Assembly (NCBI GenBank): GCA_022818135.1
Contig: JAFMSR010000017.1
Span: forward strand, 38,610,392-38,674,391
Reading direction: 5' to 3'
Length of the DNA stretch: 64,000 nucleotides
Source of the DNA: Saxidomus purpurata
Lineage: Eukaryota; Mollusca; Bivalvia; Venerida; Veneridae
A program made the position numbers and the translations under genes. The notes beneath the pieces are model-generated. The model was not told where the DNA came from, ran no database searches, and saw only the letters and a list, made by a program, of their open reading frames with translations. Positions 34,740 to 47,544 of the stretch are shown piece by piece (within the stretch, counting starts at the first letter, position 1; every line of letters starts with the position of its first letter).

Positions 34740-37255
34740 GCAGTAGTCTGTTCGTTATGCTTTTAAAACTAAGTTTCTTGCAGCATATCTGAATACTGAT
34801 ATTCGCAAAAACAAAGTGTGTTACATTAAAGAATTTCTACTGAAAAATTATATTGACTTATTAATCATTTCAGAAACAACATTCGATAAAAGTTGCCTAG
34901 TTCCAGGTAGAAAATTTCCATTTTGGCGAGCAGAGGTGGAGGGATTGCAGCATACCTTACATTAGACAGTCACGTCATTACCACCATATGGCATTTCAGA
35001 TACTATCCACTTCACAGTGGATTATTACAAATATTAATTTTCCCCTCGGACTGTTTTCCAATGGACTGCAAGTTAGTACTATCTCGTGTAGTCATTGTTG
35101 AATCAATCTCAGGATTTGGGTCAGCACTGGCTGCATTGACGTACAAACCATAAATGAACATACTTGCTTTTATCCTGTTTTAGCTCTACTAATATATTCC
35201 TTTTTGGTTAACTTCTCGCCACCAAACTTGAAAGACAGTGATTGCTATGATCTGCAGACACAATTTGAATACACTGTGACAAATTTGTTTTGATAGGAGC
35301 TATGAACTACATTTACCTTATCAAAAAGCTAAATGAATGTACATATGTGACATTTTTGATCATACAAATATGGTAAAAACTGAAACTTGTTTCCCGTCTA
35401 CATAAGAACTTATTCTACTTTAGATGGAATTATCACACATGTGCCTTAGAAGTGCACAAAGTTTTAAACTTTAGCTGTGTAATAAGTGACTGTCATAATC
35501 ATGATTGCGTTTAAACTGAATTTAACAGCACCATTACATAAGTCAAATATATATTATATTATTACAGAAGTTTAAGATTTTTAATGAGACTAAATTTTTA
35601 GAAGAATTAAGCCACAATTACCTTTCTTTTATCACAGATGATAGTGACTTAAACTGATATCTGATAAACTTATATCACATACAATAGAAACCTTAGATAT
35701 GCATGCACCTCTGAAACTTTTACAACCCGCCCCATTTATGAACTCAACATTTAGGTCGGCAACTTAGAAGAAGATGTAATTAGACTAGAACATAAGATAC
35801 AAATCTTAGTCGAACTGGGAAAACTACAAGAAAATGCGAAATATGTCAATAAATTGAAAAAAATAATCCTCTATCACAAATTAGTTTTAGATAGTTGCTT
35901 AAGAGGATGTAAACAGCCTAATATTTGGAAAACAGTCAATTAATTTTTATGATTTTTATAAAATTTGCCAAGAATATGGGTGATGATAACATTACAGTAA
36001 ATTAGGATGAAAATAACATTAGCAGAAGAAAAATAAAAGAATCTAAGAATACGCAAGACAAACGCACCTTTACTTCCATCTCACCAAGTTTTGTTACCAA
36101 ACAGATAAAAATCTATGAATGTAAAAAATGCAACTGACTTCGATGAAATTACAATTAAAACGCTTAAAATCTCGACTCCAGCTATTACCAAACCCTTTAC
36201 AAACATGATCAATAGATATGTTGAAGTATCTTCTTTCCCTAATAACGTGAAAATAGCCCAGGTAGTTTCACCCAACAAGAAAAATAGTATCTGTTAGTTT
36301 ATTACCTGTTCCGTCAAAGGTGTTTGAGAGAGCCATCTGCCAACAGCTCATAGACCATTTTAAAAATCTATTCAATCCTTTCTTTAACTCTTTCTGACCT
36401 GGTTTTAGATGTAATACACCTCCACCTAAAATTGTTGAAAATTGGAAGCATTTCTTAGACAAAGATCGGTATTTGGCTGCCATTTCGATGGATCTATCAA
36501 AGGCCTTTGAGTGCTTGCCTCATTACCTACTACTTTTGACATTGAAACATTATAATTTATCAGACTCAGCAGCTCATTTTGGTAAGAGTTATTTGTCAGG
36601 TAGAAAGCAATATGTTAAAAAAGTAATGTTTGCAGTGACTTCAAAGGAAAGATTGTTGGGGCTGTTTTCTGTAACATTTTCATTTACGACAAGTGTAGGC
36701 TGTATAATTATGCTAACGACAATACCCGGTTATATGCTAGTACCTCTTTTACAAATATGGTTGAAACCCTTGAGAATTATAGTTATTTTTACTAAACTGG
36801 TTCTTAAACATAAAATGAAAGCCAATTCTGAAAAATTCCAGGCAGGAAAACACACCAGGAAAGCTTTCAGTTTACATTCCATGATATTACCATAGAGTAA
36901 ACGACTGGATGTATACTTAGATATTTTGTTCAGACAATTAAATGTTTTGGAAAGAATAGGCAAACACTTATATATTTACATTTTGTTCATTTTTGTTGCC
37001 CAGAGGTATCCTGGATATGGCGTTTTGCTGCTCTATTAACAAACAGACTGGTTAGATTTTCTTTAAAGTGAGACGGATTCTATCAATCCTTTCTGAAACA
37101 TTTAGAATATTAAACAAGTTTAACCCAGACTACTTACATGATTTAGTTAAATACAAAATGTACCATCTACATTTTAGATATAGAACAAGACCTGTCCCTC
37201 ACAAGAGACAAATGCCCCCGAAAGAGGTGTCTCACAGTCTGTGTCCTCTCCGTGT
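34740..37255 (+). pseudogene. Decayed LINE (non-LTR retrotransposon): endonuclease, linker, reverse transcriptase
   Basis: Fragments in all three frames follow the order of a LINE ORF2. Around 34.8-35.0 kb: apurinic endonuclease-like IDLLIISETTFD and GGGIAAYL. Around 35.7-35.9 kb: linker-like APLKLLQPAPFMNS and NWENYKKMRN, then PNIWKTV. From 36.1 kb: RT-like ATDFDEITIKTLKIS, FPNNVKIAQV, PSKVFERAICQQL, then ISMDLSKAFECLPHYLL and SYLSGRKQYVK. The YADD active-site motif appears as YAND (near 36.71 kb). Further on: KMKANSEKFQ, RQLNVLERIGKHL and FNPDYLHDLVKYKMYHLHFR. There are many stops and frameshifts, so the copy is dead. A Jockey/CR1-like clade is likely but I cannot settle it. Confidence 0.85.
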
Positions 37256-37269
37256 ACTCAATAATTGTG

Positions 37270-38201
37270 CTATGTAATTTTAAAATCCTTCCATGCATGA
37301 CAGAGTTACCATGCAACAGTATTCCATTACTTTTAAACTCTAAGTGTGACCTTGACCTTTGAGGTAGGGACATGTTTCTTGCACACAACACATTGTCTTG
37401 ATATGCTGAACATTTGTGCAAGGTTATTTCTAAATCAATCAATGCATGACAAAGTTACAGTCCGGACACAAATATATATGCATATATTCAGGATTCCATT
37501 ACTTATAAACTCTAAGTGTGATCTTGATCTTTGAGGGATGGACATGGGTCTTGCACGCGACACGTCGGCTTGATGTGCTGAACATTTGTGCCAGGTTATT
37601 TCTAAATCAATCAATGCAACTCAAATGTATGCATATATACAGGATTCCATTACCTTTAAACTCTAAGTGTGACATTGACCTTTGGGATAGGGACGTAGGT
37701 CTTGCACGCGACACGTCGTCTTGATGTGTTAGACATGTGTGCCCAGTTATTTTATAATCCTTAAGTGCGTGACAAAGTTACAGCCCGGACACGAATGTGT
37801 GCATATATAGAGGATTCCATTACCTTCAAACTCTAAGTGTGACCTTAACCTTTGAGATAGGAACGTGGGCCTTGCACGCGACACGTTGTCTTGATGAGCT
37901 AGACATTTGTGCCAAGTAATTTTAAAATCCTTTATTGCATGACAAAGTTTTAGTCCGGACACGAACGTGTAGAGGATTCCATTACTTTAAAACTCTAAGT
38001 GTGACCTTGACCTTTGAGGTAGGGACATGGGTCATGCACACGACACACCTTGATGTGCTGAACATTTGTGCCAAGTTATTTCAAAAACTTTCAATGCATG
38101 ACAAAGTTATAGCCTGGAAACGAAAAAATGTAAGGCCGGACGCACAGATGGACAGACGGACGGTGCGATTTTAATATGCCTTCCTTCGGGGGCATAAAAA
38201 A
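37270..38201. repeat. ~155-bp tandem array, five to six units, with GGAC run and GGGGGCATAA end
   Basis: Unit marks: attccattact, aaactctaagtgtgaccttg, cctttgaggtagggacatgg, cttgcacgcgacacgtcg, gaacatttgtgccaagttat, catgacaaagttacagtccg. It ends with gacagacggacgg and ttcgggggcataaaaa, a tail like that of the composite repeats. Confidence 0.9.
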
Positions 38202-39204
38202 CCGTTAGAAATACCACAGGTATGACAAGAAGTCTTACAAGTTTGTAGCTGCAACTCTCAGGAGTTTCTTGAGACATGTTCCATGTTTTAACCAAATCAT
38301 TAATTAATACCTGGGACGGAGGAAAATGCAGTTCTCTAGCCTGCGACACAACATAAAGCTATGTATGCAGATGTATGATATATTCTTAGAAACTTGTGCA
38401 GCTTGATTCAGTTTCTTGCTGTTTGTTTTTGCTTTCTTAGTTTGTGCCATTTTGCAATTGATGCATGTATAGCATTGGTTTTGTTTTGTCTATTATGCTT
38501 ATTTGCTCTATTTCCATAATACTATGTGCTTTGTATCATATTGTTAGGAAGGTACTGGCCAGTTCTCTTCAAATCTGATTTTGGGGGATAAATGTTTTTC
38601 TTATCGGTTGAACTTTTGTATTTTTATTTTGCTATTAAGAATTTTATTCTCCTTTTTACGGAAGAGTTTAGATCTTCATGTAGGTCAAGATCAGGAACTT
38701 TCCCACATTTTATTATTCTAAAGGGAGACAACTAAATCTTTATCAATTCTTTTTCTTGTGTTGAGTTGTTCCCCTTTGCAAAACGCTTTCTTTAACTGAC
38801 GATAAATAAACAAGTTACTTCTTTCAGTCTGTTGTATTATGTACTTCATGGTTCTAATTATATCTACTTTTTATGAGGAAATTGTTAACTTAAAGTAATT
38901 CGTAATGCCAAAATAATATATTTTCGAACATATTATTTTACTACCATTTTTACTCAAAGAGTTACGGTACCATTCGGATTAAACCATCCATTTTGTGTTA
39001 AATGGAACTTTTAATTTTATATCATTGATGCAATGGTTTTCATGAAGATTAATATGACGACATTAACGAAATGTTAATATTAGATATTTATGAAGGTAAT
39101 GAAATATGTTCTTCAGTGTTTCGTTGGTAAGGTCTTTTGACATTTTCATAATACTGAAGTTACGTTTTAATTTCCAGAATGTAATCTCGACCAAAATAAA
39201 TTGT
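38202..39204. other. Intergenic stretch, no recognised feature
   Basis: AT-rich; no convincing coding frame, RNA gene or repeat. Confidence 0.4.
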
Positions 39205-39425
39205 GGGTTTTTTTTTTGGTGGTGTTGGTGGTTGTGTAGGAGTTTAACCGTAACTATATTCACTCCAGCCGTATATTTGGTTATTTTAACACTGGCAGAC
39301 AGTTCACCTTATCATCGTTCCTGGGAAGAACAAATTCTAGACAGAAACTGCCAACTTTCTCACATAAAGAGACAAGATCGGTAGCAGGACTCGAACCAAT
39401 GATCCTCAATAAATTATGTTTTTGA
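39205..39425. mobile_element. Second SINE-like family, copy 2
   Basis: Starts at a (t)n ggtggtgttggtgg tract, then gagtttaaccgt, atcatcgttcctgggaagaa and a tRNA-like end caggactcgaaccaatgatc. Confidence 0.6.
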
Positions 39426-42193
39426 ACTTAAGAATGCCTACATCCATTTTCACCATAGCCGGTATATCTAAAGCTGACCTTTTCAAAATTTTCAACTTAA
39501 CTCTCTAGATGAATTTTAGATTACAAATTTACGAATCCAATTTTTGCGCTTCAAACAATAGTTTTATTGTCCTACTACAAAGATCAATTGCGAAACTAGT
39601 AGGTGAAATTTCTTACTAAACCGTACACGAATCTATCACATAAGCTGGCGATGCATTATTTTTATTTTCCCATTTGTTCTTGTATAAAACATTTTTCCAG
39701 TTTCTGTCATTCAAATATTGTAATTCGAAAGTTTGTTTTAGATACGGTCACCGAACAATATCTTTCTATCTTCAGAAATGGAACGTATTTAGTAAAATCT
39801 GATGTTATTAAAGACTTTTTTATTCAGATCATGATATTTTATGGCGGAGAGTTTATGGGGCTTTTTGACACCTATCTCTGCGTTTTCGCCCGGTAAACAA
39901 TATTACATGAAATTTTTTGCCAAATAATCTCGATGTTTGCACTCTACTGTTCATAAGCATCACTCGCTTTTTTCCAATTCCGTAGGTGGAAAAAAAAAGA
40001 GGTATTGAAACAAACCTGATCAGCTGATCTGGCAATGAACTAACTTCGGCTTCTGAAATGAATAACTATACACAAACTGGTTTTCGGTGCAACCGTATTA
40101 GCTCTCCATTGACCGGAAGTTGGTACATTTTTGTAACCTTTCAATTGTCAATGAAATGACAAGTAGGGCGTATAACAATTTTTGGATTGAAAAAATTACT
40201 CTGTACGGCACCTTGAAAATACCGCGTGAAAAAGGTCAATAAAATATTCTTGCGTTTTCAGTCTTTTATGAATGGTTAAATAATTTCAGTACGTAAATAA
40301 TGCTGCTGATTTTAAATATGAGTGTAGAGTAAATGGATTCGCATCTCTCGTATGTTCGTCAGAAAACATCTCGCACGTTTTCATAATTCAAAATTTTATA
40401 CCCAAACTACTACTAATGTCCAAACTGGAAGATGAATAAGTTGTCTATGCAAAAACATTAGCAGGTAAAACGCAAAATCCTTGATTGTACACATTTATGC
40501 GAGTTTAACTATACACATTTATGTATTGTCGATTGCTAAAACTGTTCTTACAATTTAGCTTAATTGCTCCCGACACTCAATCCAGATGAGATGGAAACAG
40601 CAGGCGGGCACATTGTGACAGGGAGCATGGAATTAATATACCGTGCCCAAGCTTTAAGGACACTACCATCACGGCAGTTCTGACAATCGGAACCTGGACC
40701 CTGTGATTCTGAAGCTAACACGCTCCCACTAAGCTGCTGCGCTGATGCGAATGTTGCTGAACTTTTTAGCTCACCTGAGCCACTGGCTTGCGGGTGGCAC
40801 CCGTCCATAGTTTGTTTATGTTTTTTTTAATGTAAATTCAGTACTTTATGGAAGGCATTTAATACGTACCAAAGAGAAGCAAATAGTTAGTCTCATGTGA
40901 CGAATTTCATATGAGTTTTATAAATGTTGGAATGACCACATTGCTTGTTTGTGACAGTTTGTTAAAAATTTCGTCTAAAACATTTCGTGCAACTAGCAAA
41001 CAAGCTAAGTTGACTGCTTTTACCAGATGGTAAAAAATAACGAAGACAGCTAAAAATAATAGCCGGGAAAAGCCGACGGAGCGTTCCGCCCTATAGGAAG
41101 TACGTCAGTAAGTAAAAATTTCAAAAATCGATCATAGTGACTTTGCCAATAAATGACATGCAATGAACACTATTTGACAAATAGATAAAGGGGTTTCGTT
41201 ACTATGGCAATAGTTTCGAAACTAAGCAATTCAACCATTCTATGTCAATAATTGTAAAGAAGACAAGACTGTGGTTCTAGAATACTATTTATTGATGTCG
41301 GATTTATTCTGATAAAAAGTGATTGGCTATATAAGTTTAACTAATATATAATTGATGTATATTCAATGATTTCACTCGATGCAAATGACAGTTCTATTGC
41401 TTTCGGAAATTATCAATTAACTCAACATATCAATTGACTGATTATGAAATTCTGTAAATTTATATATTTAGCTTTCCAATTAATATGCAATAAAAGCAGG
41501 AAGTTCGTTTCAGTTGAATTTTGATATTACCAGACCGCTAAATTGTAAGATATCACATTGTGTATTTTGTTTTTTTCTTCACGACGATATCGAATATTCA
41601 TCTCGAAATCTCAATTGAATGCTCGAAAACACTTGGTGCAATTTAATGAGAGAGCGAAGGTATAGGTGGAACATGGTAATCAGAATCAGTTTGTCACATA
41701 TACATGTATATTACAGAAGTGAATTGAAAGTTTCTAAACGGATTTGTGTAAAAGGTAGCGTTAAACACGGCCAAGTTAGCTTTGTGCGTTGGTGATATCG
41801 TTTCTAAAACTGGAATTGAAAATTATGTCCTATGATCTCCATTTTTTAAACATATAATCAGACGAAGAAAGCGTTCATATTCTTTATTCTTTACTGCGTT
41901 GGCAGTATCTATCAAGGTTGTCGTAATCTGAAAACAACAACAACAACAATTAGTTATAATTACAAGAAAGTAACATTTCATTTGAATTGAATTGGATGTT
42001 ATTTATCTTTTATTTCTCTCTTATTCAGGAAAAAATATGCAAATACAGAATGTAGAAAGTAAAAAGATAAGATTAAGAAGAGCAACGTATAAACGAGTAA
42101 CAGCGCAAACTCTGAACAAGCAAATATACCTCCGTTGAGAAATACCCATGTTTTGTAACGTGTAGTTGATTCATATTCTATCATTTTAAATAA
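39426..42193. other. Intergenic stretch, no gene recognised
   Basis: Apart from the SINE-like element at 40.56-40.8 kb I see no supported feature. A 97-codon plus ORF at 39,603 lacks protein-like composition. Confidence 0.4.
40555..40815. mobile_element. SINE-like element with tRNA-like middle
   Basis: Contains ggaacctggaccctgtgatt and gctaacacgctcccactaag, tRNA-like on the minus strand, and ends with the ctcacctgagccactggctt segment known to me from bivalve repeats. An 82-codon minus ORF here is incidental. Confidence 0.45.
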
Positions 42194-42551
42194 TTGAAGA
42201 GACATACCCTATAACTGATGTCAAACTAAATAACCTAAAAAACATAAATAATCGAATATTTGAGTATTATAACTTAACCTAAAAAGTTTCAGCTATGCAT
42301 TCTCAGTCATTATCGATAAAATCAGCGCTTTAAAATATACTGCAGTACCGTAAACCATTCAATAATCTATGTAGAGTTGTTGTTGTACAATTAATGGGTG
42401 GATGCGATTTATTACAGAAAGGCTCTATATTGATTAATTTTCACCATAGGTTCTTCTTTGAAATTGTATTTATTTATCACTTCATGTTCATTGAACACAT
42501 AATCTATGTTTCGAGAAAATAATGTGCTGGATGTAGGGAGTGCCTCTTTAA
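42194..42551. mobile_element. TTAA MITE family 2, copy
   Basis: Left end gagacataccctataactga; right end gatgtagggagtgcctcttt followed by TTAA (42,548-42,551). Interior acaattaatgggtggatgcg and attaattttcaccataggtt. Confidence 0.8.
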
Positions 42552-42559
42552 CAATAACA

Positions 42560-42968
42560 ACCATTAAATTGTTCGAAACTTAATCCGGCTGTTGATTTTA
42601 CTTTATCGAGCCCCTTTTGGCCTTGACCTATCGGTCCGAAACATTGACCTTGTACAAGTAGGTATGGTATTTATCACCCCTGATCAATAAATTGAGACCA
42701 TGGGTTTTCGAGATTAAGCGCCAACAAGATTTTACTATCTCTAGCTCCTGCTACTTTGACTTTTAACTGATCGCCGAAGACATGGACCATGCACAACGAG
42801 GCATGATACATTTGATTTCTGTGGAGGGTTTTCGGAGATTTAGGGTCAACAAGATTGCACCTATAGACGGATTGCGTCTACACACGGACGGACGGACGGA
42901 CGGACGGACTAACAGACAAGCTTAATCCGGTATTCCTCTCTTACACTTTGTGTGCGGGGGTATAAAAA
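42560..42968. repeat. Repeat ending in (GGAC)n and GGGGGTATAA
   Basis: ggccttgacctatcggtccg and the gaagacatggaccatgcaca segment, then a cggacggacgg run and gcgggggtataaaaa. Same terminal layout as the other composite repeats, here as a single divergent unit. Confidence 0.6.
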
Positions 42969-43134
42969 GCAAAGTTAGGAATGTTTTGGATACAAATAAA
43001 GGTCATTACTGCTGGTAAAACGTCTTTCCTGGTAAAATAGGAGTTACTTGTAATTGCCCTTAAAATTTCGACCAACGGACTGCATGTCGCTGGCGGCGTA
43101 ACTTACTTACATATTATCATTTCTTGTAAGTATT

Positions 43135-43412
43135 TCAATAATTATGGCTTCGTTTCGACTTCATTTTGTTATCCAACGCCAAAAGCAGCAACTTTTCTAT
43201 AAGTCGTCTTCTTTCGGGCGCAGTTGTTGTAGAAGTAGAGGTGGCTGATTCTGCTGATTCTGTTGTTGCATTGTCTGATTCTGCTGATTCTGCTGATTCT
43301 GCTGCTGTTGTTGCATTGGTTGCTGCTTCTGTTGTTGCTTCTGTTGGTGTATTGGTTGCTTCTGTTGTTGCTACTGTTGTTGTTTCTGTTGTTGCTGCTG
43401 AAGCGCTTTCTG
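43135..43412 (-). CDS. Secreted-protein exon 5: Thr/Ala/Glu/Ser tract and basic tail
   Basis: Acceptor gtgtttgtag at 43,413; the exon runs to a TGA at 43,135. The tract is encoded by (RCAACA)-type triplets, so the DNA is also a microsatellite-like array. An antiparallel frame on the plus strand (43,166-43,462) is open only because of this repeat. Confidence 0.75.
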
Positions 43413-46400
43413 CTACAAACACAAAACTGGCAACATTACCATCTCAGACATCTATGACGTAACTTTATAAACATTGTGACATCACTTTCCCAAACACAAT
43501 TTTGAATTTCGTTTGTATTTATATGAAAATGCATTATTTCGAGAAGTTTGAATTTAGAATCTTCTTTAAAGTGCAAGATGGTATGCAAGAAAAAGTTTCA
43601 AACATGAGGCATTTGGTTCAAATGGAAAGATCCGTCAACTCGGGTTAACTGTTTAGCGCGAACTCGGCAGAGCCTAATTCCAACCAAAACAGTTACCCTC
43701 GGTGACGAATATTTTGAAACTATCAATCTCAGTTTAATGCGTTATTATTTGTGTAACAGTCGGTTTCCAAAATGCCTTGCACAAATCGGCCATTTTGAAA
43801 TAATTGTCATCATTTGGCCGCTTGTTCGAAGTTTCCAAGACCTATAACTTTGGTAAGGTTTTTAAATAATTTAATTACAGTATTAATCAACTGAGGAAAC
43901 ACATAAGAAGCTTCACTAATAGCTTGTTAGAATACAACGGCAAAAACCAAGGGTTACGTTTAAGTCACATCTAATTGATTGTCGTTTATGCATACTTGAC
44001 ACTGGTCATCTGAACAACTATAACCAAAGTTATCTGGATGACCAGGAACCAGTTGTTTAAAGCTTTAACCGGCTGTTAATAATCACTAGCTCTAGTTCAA
44101 TTTCGAATCAAAATATGATCTTCTGATGGAAATCACTAAAAGACTATTAAGAGCTTCAAGTTTTTCTTAAAGTGACATTATGCACATTTTGTTAAAAAAG
44201 TAAATTTTAAGCTGAAATATGTGTAAATGAAAAGGGTATTTGAGGAAATAATGGCTTTATAAAAGCCCAATACAATAAACTTTCCTGCCACCAGTAAGAT
44301 ATAATAACTTTCCAAATATTACTTTTCCTATTTTGACTGGGAGAGTCAATTTAAGAAATAAACAAATGCATGCAGGATAGCTTCCTTCCACTGCCGAGCA
44401 ACACTAATAACACAAGGGAGATCACTGCTAAGGAAGGACATTATTATTTCATTTGTCCATTTTCTTAATTTCTAAAGCCATTTAATTTTGAATGCTGGCA
44501 TTATCATTAGTTTAATACATTTAAATGCACAGCAACCGAAAATTGCTTTTATAAAACTGTCACCAAAAATACACTTTGTGCAGTAAGATGAGCATAATGT
44601 CACTTTAAATACATACATGTGGTTCAATGAACAGCTTAAAATGTAGAAAAACACTCCGTAAAGTTTATCAACTGTTAGGTTTACGGCTGGTTAAAGTTTC
44701 TAACAACGGAGTCCATGGACTACATGTATATAAGCAGAGGTTTTTTATTTTCCTATCTGAAACAAATGCATAATGTCTAAAACATAATCCGTATAGAAAC
44801 ATGAAACATTTTACCTATAGCAGCACGCGCAGCAACCACAAACTGCTGAAAGGCTTGCTTTACACCATCAGGTACATCGCCGTCTTTAAAAGAATATTAA
44901 ATATATTCATTTAAACAACAAATGAAACGAGCTATATACGTTAAATTAAGGCATCGTCTTGAGCCGCACCAAAGTATAAACCGGAAGTACATATATGACC
45001 ACCAACTGCAACGACTATTACTTCCGTGATGAATGCTAAAAGAAGAAATTTCTGGTAAAAACTCATCCAAAAATGTATTGACGAAAAATAAAAAAGTAAG
45101 TAATTCCATAAGATTTGTTCGTCATTTAATTGATAATCAAAAGATGTATGGATAATAGAATGGATGGATGAATGAAGAAATGTACGAACCAAATAAATGA
45201 ATTTTAACTAAATAAAATATTTATAAAAAAACCTTTTAAGAAGCAAAATAATGCATGGATAATTAATTCAGAAGTTTCACATGTTTAAAGAAAGGTGTAA
45301 ATGAATAAAAGGCTTTATACATCAGCAGTAACTGAAACTGATTCACCCTCGGGCAAAACTAATTACTGAAAAAGCGAAGCACTAGAAATAGTAAAAAGTA
45401 CCAAATCGTTCGCCGAGTTTTTCTTTCACGTCTGCAATGGCGTCACGTACATCTCCGGGAGGGAAATTTGAAAGAGCTTTGAAATAGAAAATGGAATTAA
45501 ATCATTCAAACGTAATTGTTACTTTAGTTTAGTTTAATATACTTAGACTAAACTGTTTTTAGGTGGTGATGGTACTTTCTATTGCGCTCTGTGTGCTAAA
45601 AAGACAGCTTCACTTCATTAATTTGTCACAGCTAAACATTCAAAATTTATGTAGCCTCCTTATGAAACCAAAAACCACTGACACAAATATTTGAGCGTAT
45701 CTATGAAACACCTCCTGCGTTACTATAATTATGTTTGCCTTTAATTATCAATCACGGAGAAACAACTGCACATTTTGTTACATCATTCCAGAACAGCAAA
45801 ATTGCTAAGATTACCTCTTTAACAACTTCTATGGACTTAAGTAGAACAGCTCCATGCTAACTAATATAAAGTTCTGAAAGTGTTATGGTATGGGGTGCAA
45901 CGAACGCCAAAAATATAGGGGTTTCAAAGCCATGCAGCGAAGGGGGGCTTTAAAATGCACTGAAACCTGTGAAAAAAGACCACTGACCTGGAAGAAACTA
46001 AAGAGGTCTTTTTGACATGTGGTCTTTATTCACAGGTGTTTCCTATATAGGTGAATGGTGCATTGTTTTGGTTCTTCTGTCCTTTATTCACAGATTTGTC
46101 ACATGGGAAAAAAGTGTTTGCAGAGACTTGATTTAAAAGTGAATAAGCGATCAAGATCTGTATATACGTTTGTGGCTTGTTATAACTGTAAGAAATGGTG
46201 CTACCAAGTATTACGGTTGACGATTTGAGATTTTTGGAAATTTATTATGTTTCAAATGTAAGTTATTCAGAAATAAATTATTACAGAAAAAAATGGATGT
46301 CTGTGTACATTGTTCTTGTCCACATAGAAAGATTAGGTGGGGTGGCATTATATTTGCTAAATTTAGGTGTGACAAAATAACCGATGCTAAGCTTCGCAGG

Positions 46401-47296
46401 TCAAATAAATAGGGTATTTCATAGCCACAAGATCAATCACGCTCGGTCGTGTGACAATAGTCGGGTAAACAATTCCAATCAGTCAGTCACAAGTGCAAAA
46501 GACACAATTATTAAATACCAAGCATCTAAACAAGAAGCTGTGCTATATCCGTAGATAAAGCACAAAAAGGCCTTCAACATGCTTACAGGAATATAATATA
46601 ATTTACTATAAAATAATTCTGATCTAAACTCTGTTCTCCACATAACCGTGTCTCGGGGGCCATACGACACGTTTTTGACGCCATTCTGGTGCAATTTTTA
46701 TGACGTGTTGTTTCTCTCTGTTCACCTAATAATATCAGAGGAATATTCCAATCATGCACATAAATTTAAGAATTTTGGACAGCTTATTAAAGGATTATAA
46801 AATATTGCTTATAGCTCATAAAACAGCACTTACGGCCTCCTCCGTTACCGTTGCCCATTCTAGTCGACAGTATTCGTTCCAGTCTAGAAAAAAGAACAGA
46901 ATATGTATTTTTACTTTACGTTTGACAGCTACGTATAATTCATTTATAAACCTAACAGATGCCAGACTAAGTATTTTAACACAAACGTACTTTAAAAACA
47001 ATTATACCACGAAGTGATGGGTTGTTGAATTAAAAGTGCGTTCGGTTGCGACATTGAGAGATATCAAGACGGTTTTAATATTCACTACTTCTAAAGAATT
47101 TAAAGCAATATAGTCAAGCAGAAATATACTTCCCGCGAAATAATTCGATGACCCAAATTCGTCATAAAAGAAATATTCTGGTGTTACTAACGTTAATATA
47201 AACAACTTACAGCGATGCAATATCCTTTTTAGAGTATTGAGGCTTTGCAGTAGCCATGGCAACGAACACTCCCAAAAACAGCACGCACAATTTCAT
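43135..47296 (-). CDS. Secreted 185-residue protein with Thr/Ala/Glu-rich tract (5 exons, complete)
   Basis: Five exons join with matching phases (2,1,1,1) into 558 nt: 185 codons plus TGA. Residues 1-17 (MKLCVLFLGVFVAMATA, cleavage before KPQ) form a clear signal peptide. Residues 18-93 look helical and amphipathic (KKDIASLLERIL, VRDAIADVKEKLGERFG, VKQAFQQFVVAARAAI) with a Gly/Asn hinge (GNGNGGG) and two PPGDV/GDVPDG turns. Residues about 94-157 are built from Thr, Ala, Glu and Ser in repeats such as TTEA and AESAES, with two N-A-T sequons (126 and 141) and many possible O-glycosylation sites. The tail has RRR at 161-163, an amphipathic LIEKLLLLALDNK helix and a basic end. After signal removal there is no cysteine. 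I recognise no family; mucin-like, biomineral-matrix or peptide-precursor roles are all possible. A TTAA-flanked MITE sits in intron 4. Confidence 0.75.
44167..44608. mobile_element. TTAA MITE family 1, copy b (in intron 4 of the secreted-protein gene)
   Basis: TTAAAGTGACATTATGC at the left and GCATAATGTCACTTTAA at the right; perfect inverted ends. 442 bp including TTAA. Confidence 0.92.
44815..44883 (-). CDS. Secreted-protein exon 4 (69 nt, symmetric)
   Basis: Reads DGDVPDGVKQAFQQFVVAAR then AAI, phase 1-1. Acceptor cttttaaag, donor atag|gtaaa. Confidence 0.75.
45402..45476 (-). CDS. Secreted-protein exon 3 (75 nt, symmetric)
   Basis: Reads PLSNFPPGDVRDAIADVKEK then LGERF with split codons at both ends (phase 1-1). 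Acceptor tttcaaag, donor tttg|gtact. It could be skipped without frame change. Confidence 0.75.
45962..46043. mobile_element. Short palindromic element
   Basis: gaaacctgtgaaaaaagacc is inverted by ggtctttattcacaggtgtt; about 20-bp arms around a 35-base centre. Confidence 0.6.
46834..46883 (-). CDS. Secreted-protein exon 2 (50 nt)
   Basis: Acceptor ttttttctag, donor ggcc|gtaagt (consensus). With the two bases from exon 1 it reads LLERILSTRMGNGNGGG and leaves one base. Confidence 0.75.
47211..47296 (-). CDS. Secreted-protein exon 1: signal peptide
   Basis: Begins at ATG 47,296 (context caacATGa) and encodes 28 codons plus two bases, MKLCVLFLGVFVAMATAKPQ then YSKKDIAS. It ends at the consensus donor gct|gtaagt. 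Upstream on the minus strand a TATA-like aatataag lies about 85 bases before the ATG and a gaccaatg CCAAT-like box nearer to it; their promoter role is weak inference. Confidence 0.78.
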
Positions 47297-47544
47297 GTTG
47301 AGTTCTTCGTCTCCCTATACTAGATATAGATGACAAGCAAATCTAAGTGACTGTCATTGGTCAAAAGTACAATGGGTTCTTATATTCATATTTTGTTAGC
47401 ACAGTAGACGTATGGTCTGAATTTAAAACTGTAAAATACGTTTTCAAAGCTAATAGAGTGTATGAAATTTAAAACACACAGTTAAACTTTACGTACAGTA
47501 ACAGATGCTATGGTGGTATGGGTGTAATACACCAGACTTTAATT

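Noticed and set aside
39603..39896. 97-codon plus ORF
   Set aside because: Composition is not protein-like beyond chance and no neighbouring exons or motifs were found.
43166..43462. Plus-strand Ala/Ser/Val-rich ORF opposite the Thr/Ala tract
   Set aside because: Antisense shadow of the triplet repeat in the minus-strand exon 5, which has a matching acceptor and upstream exons.
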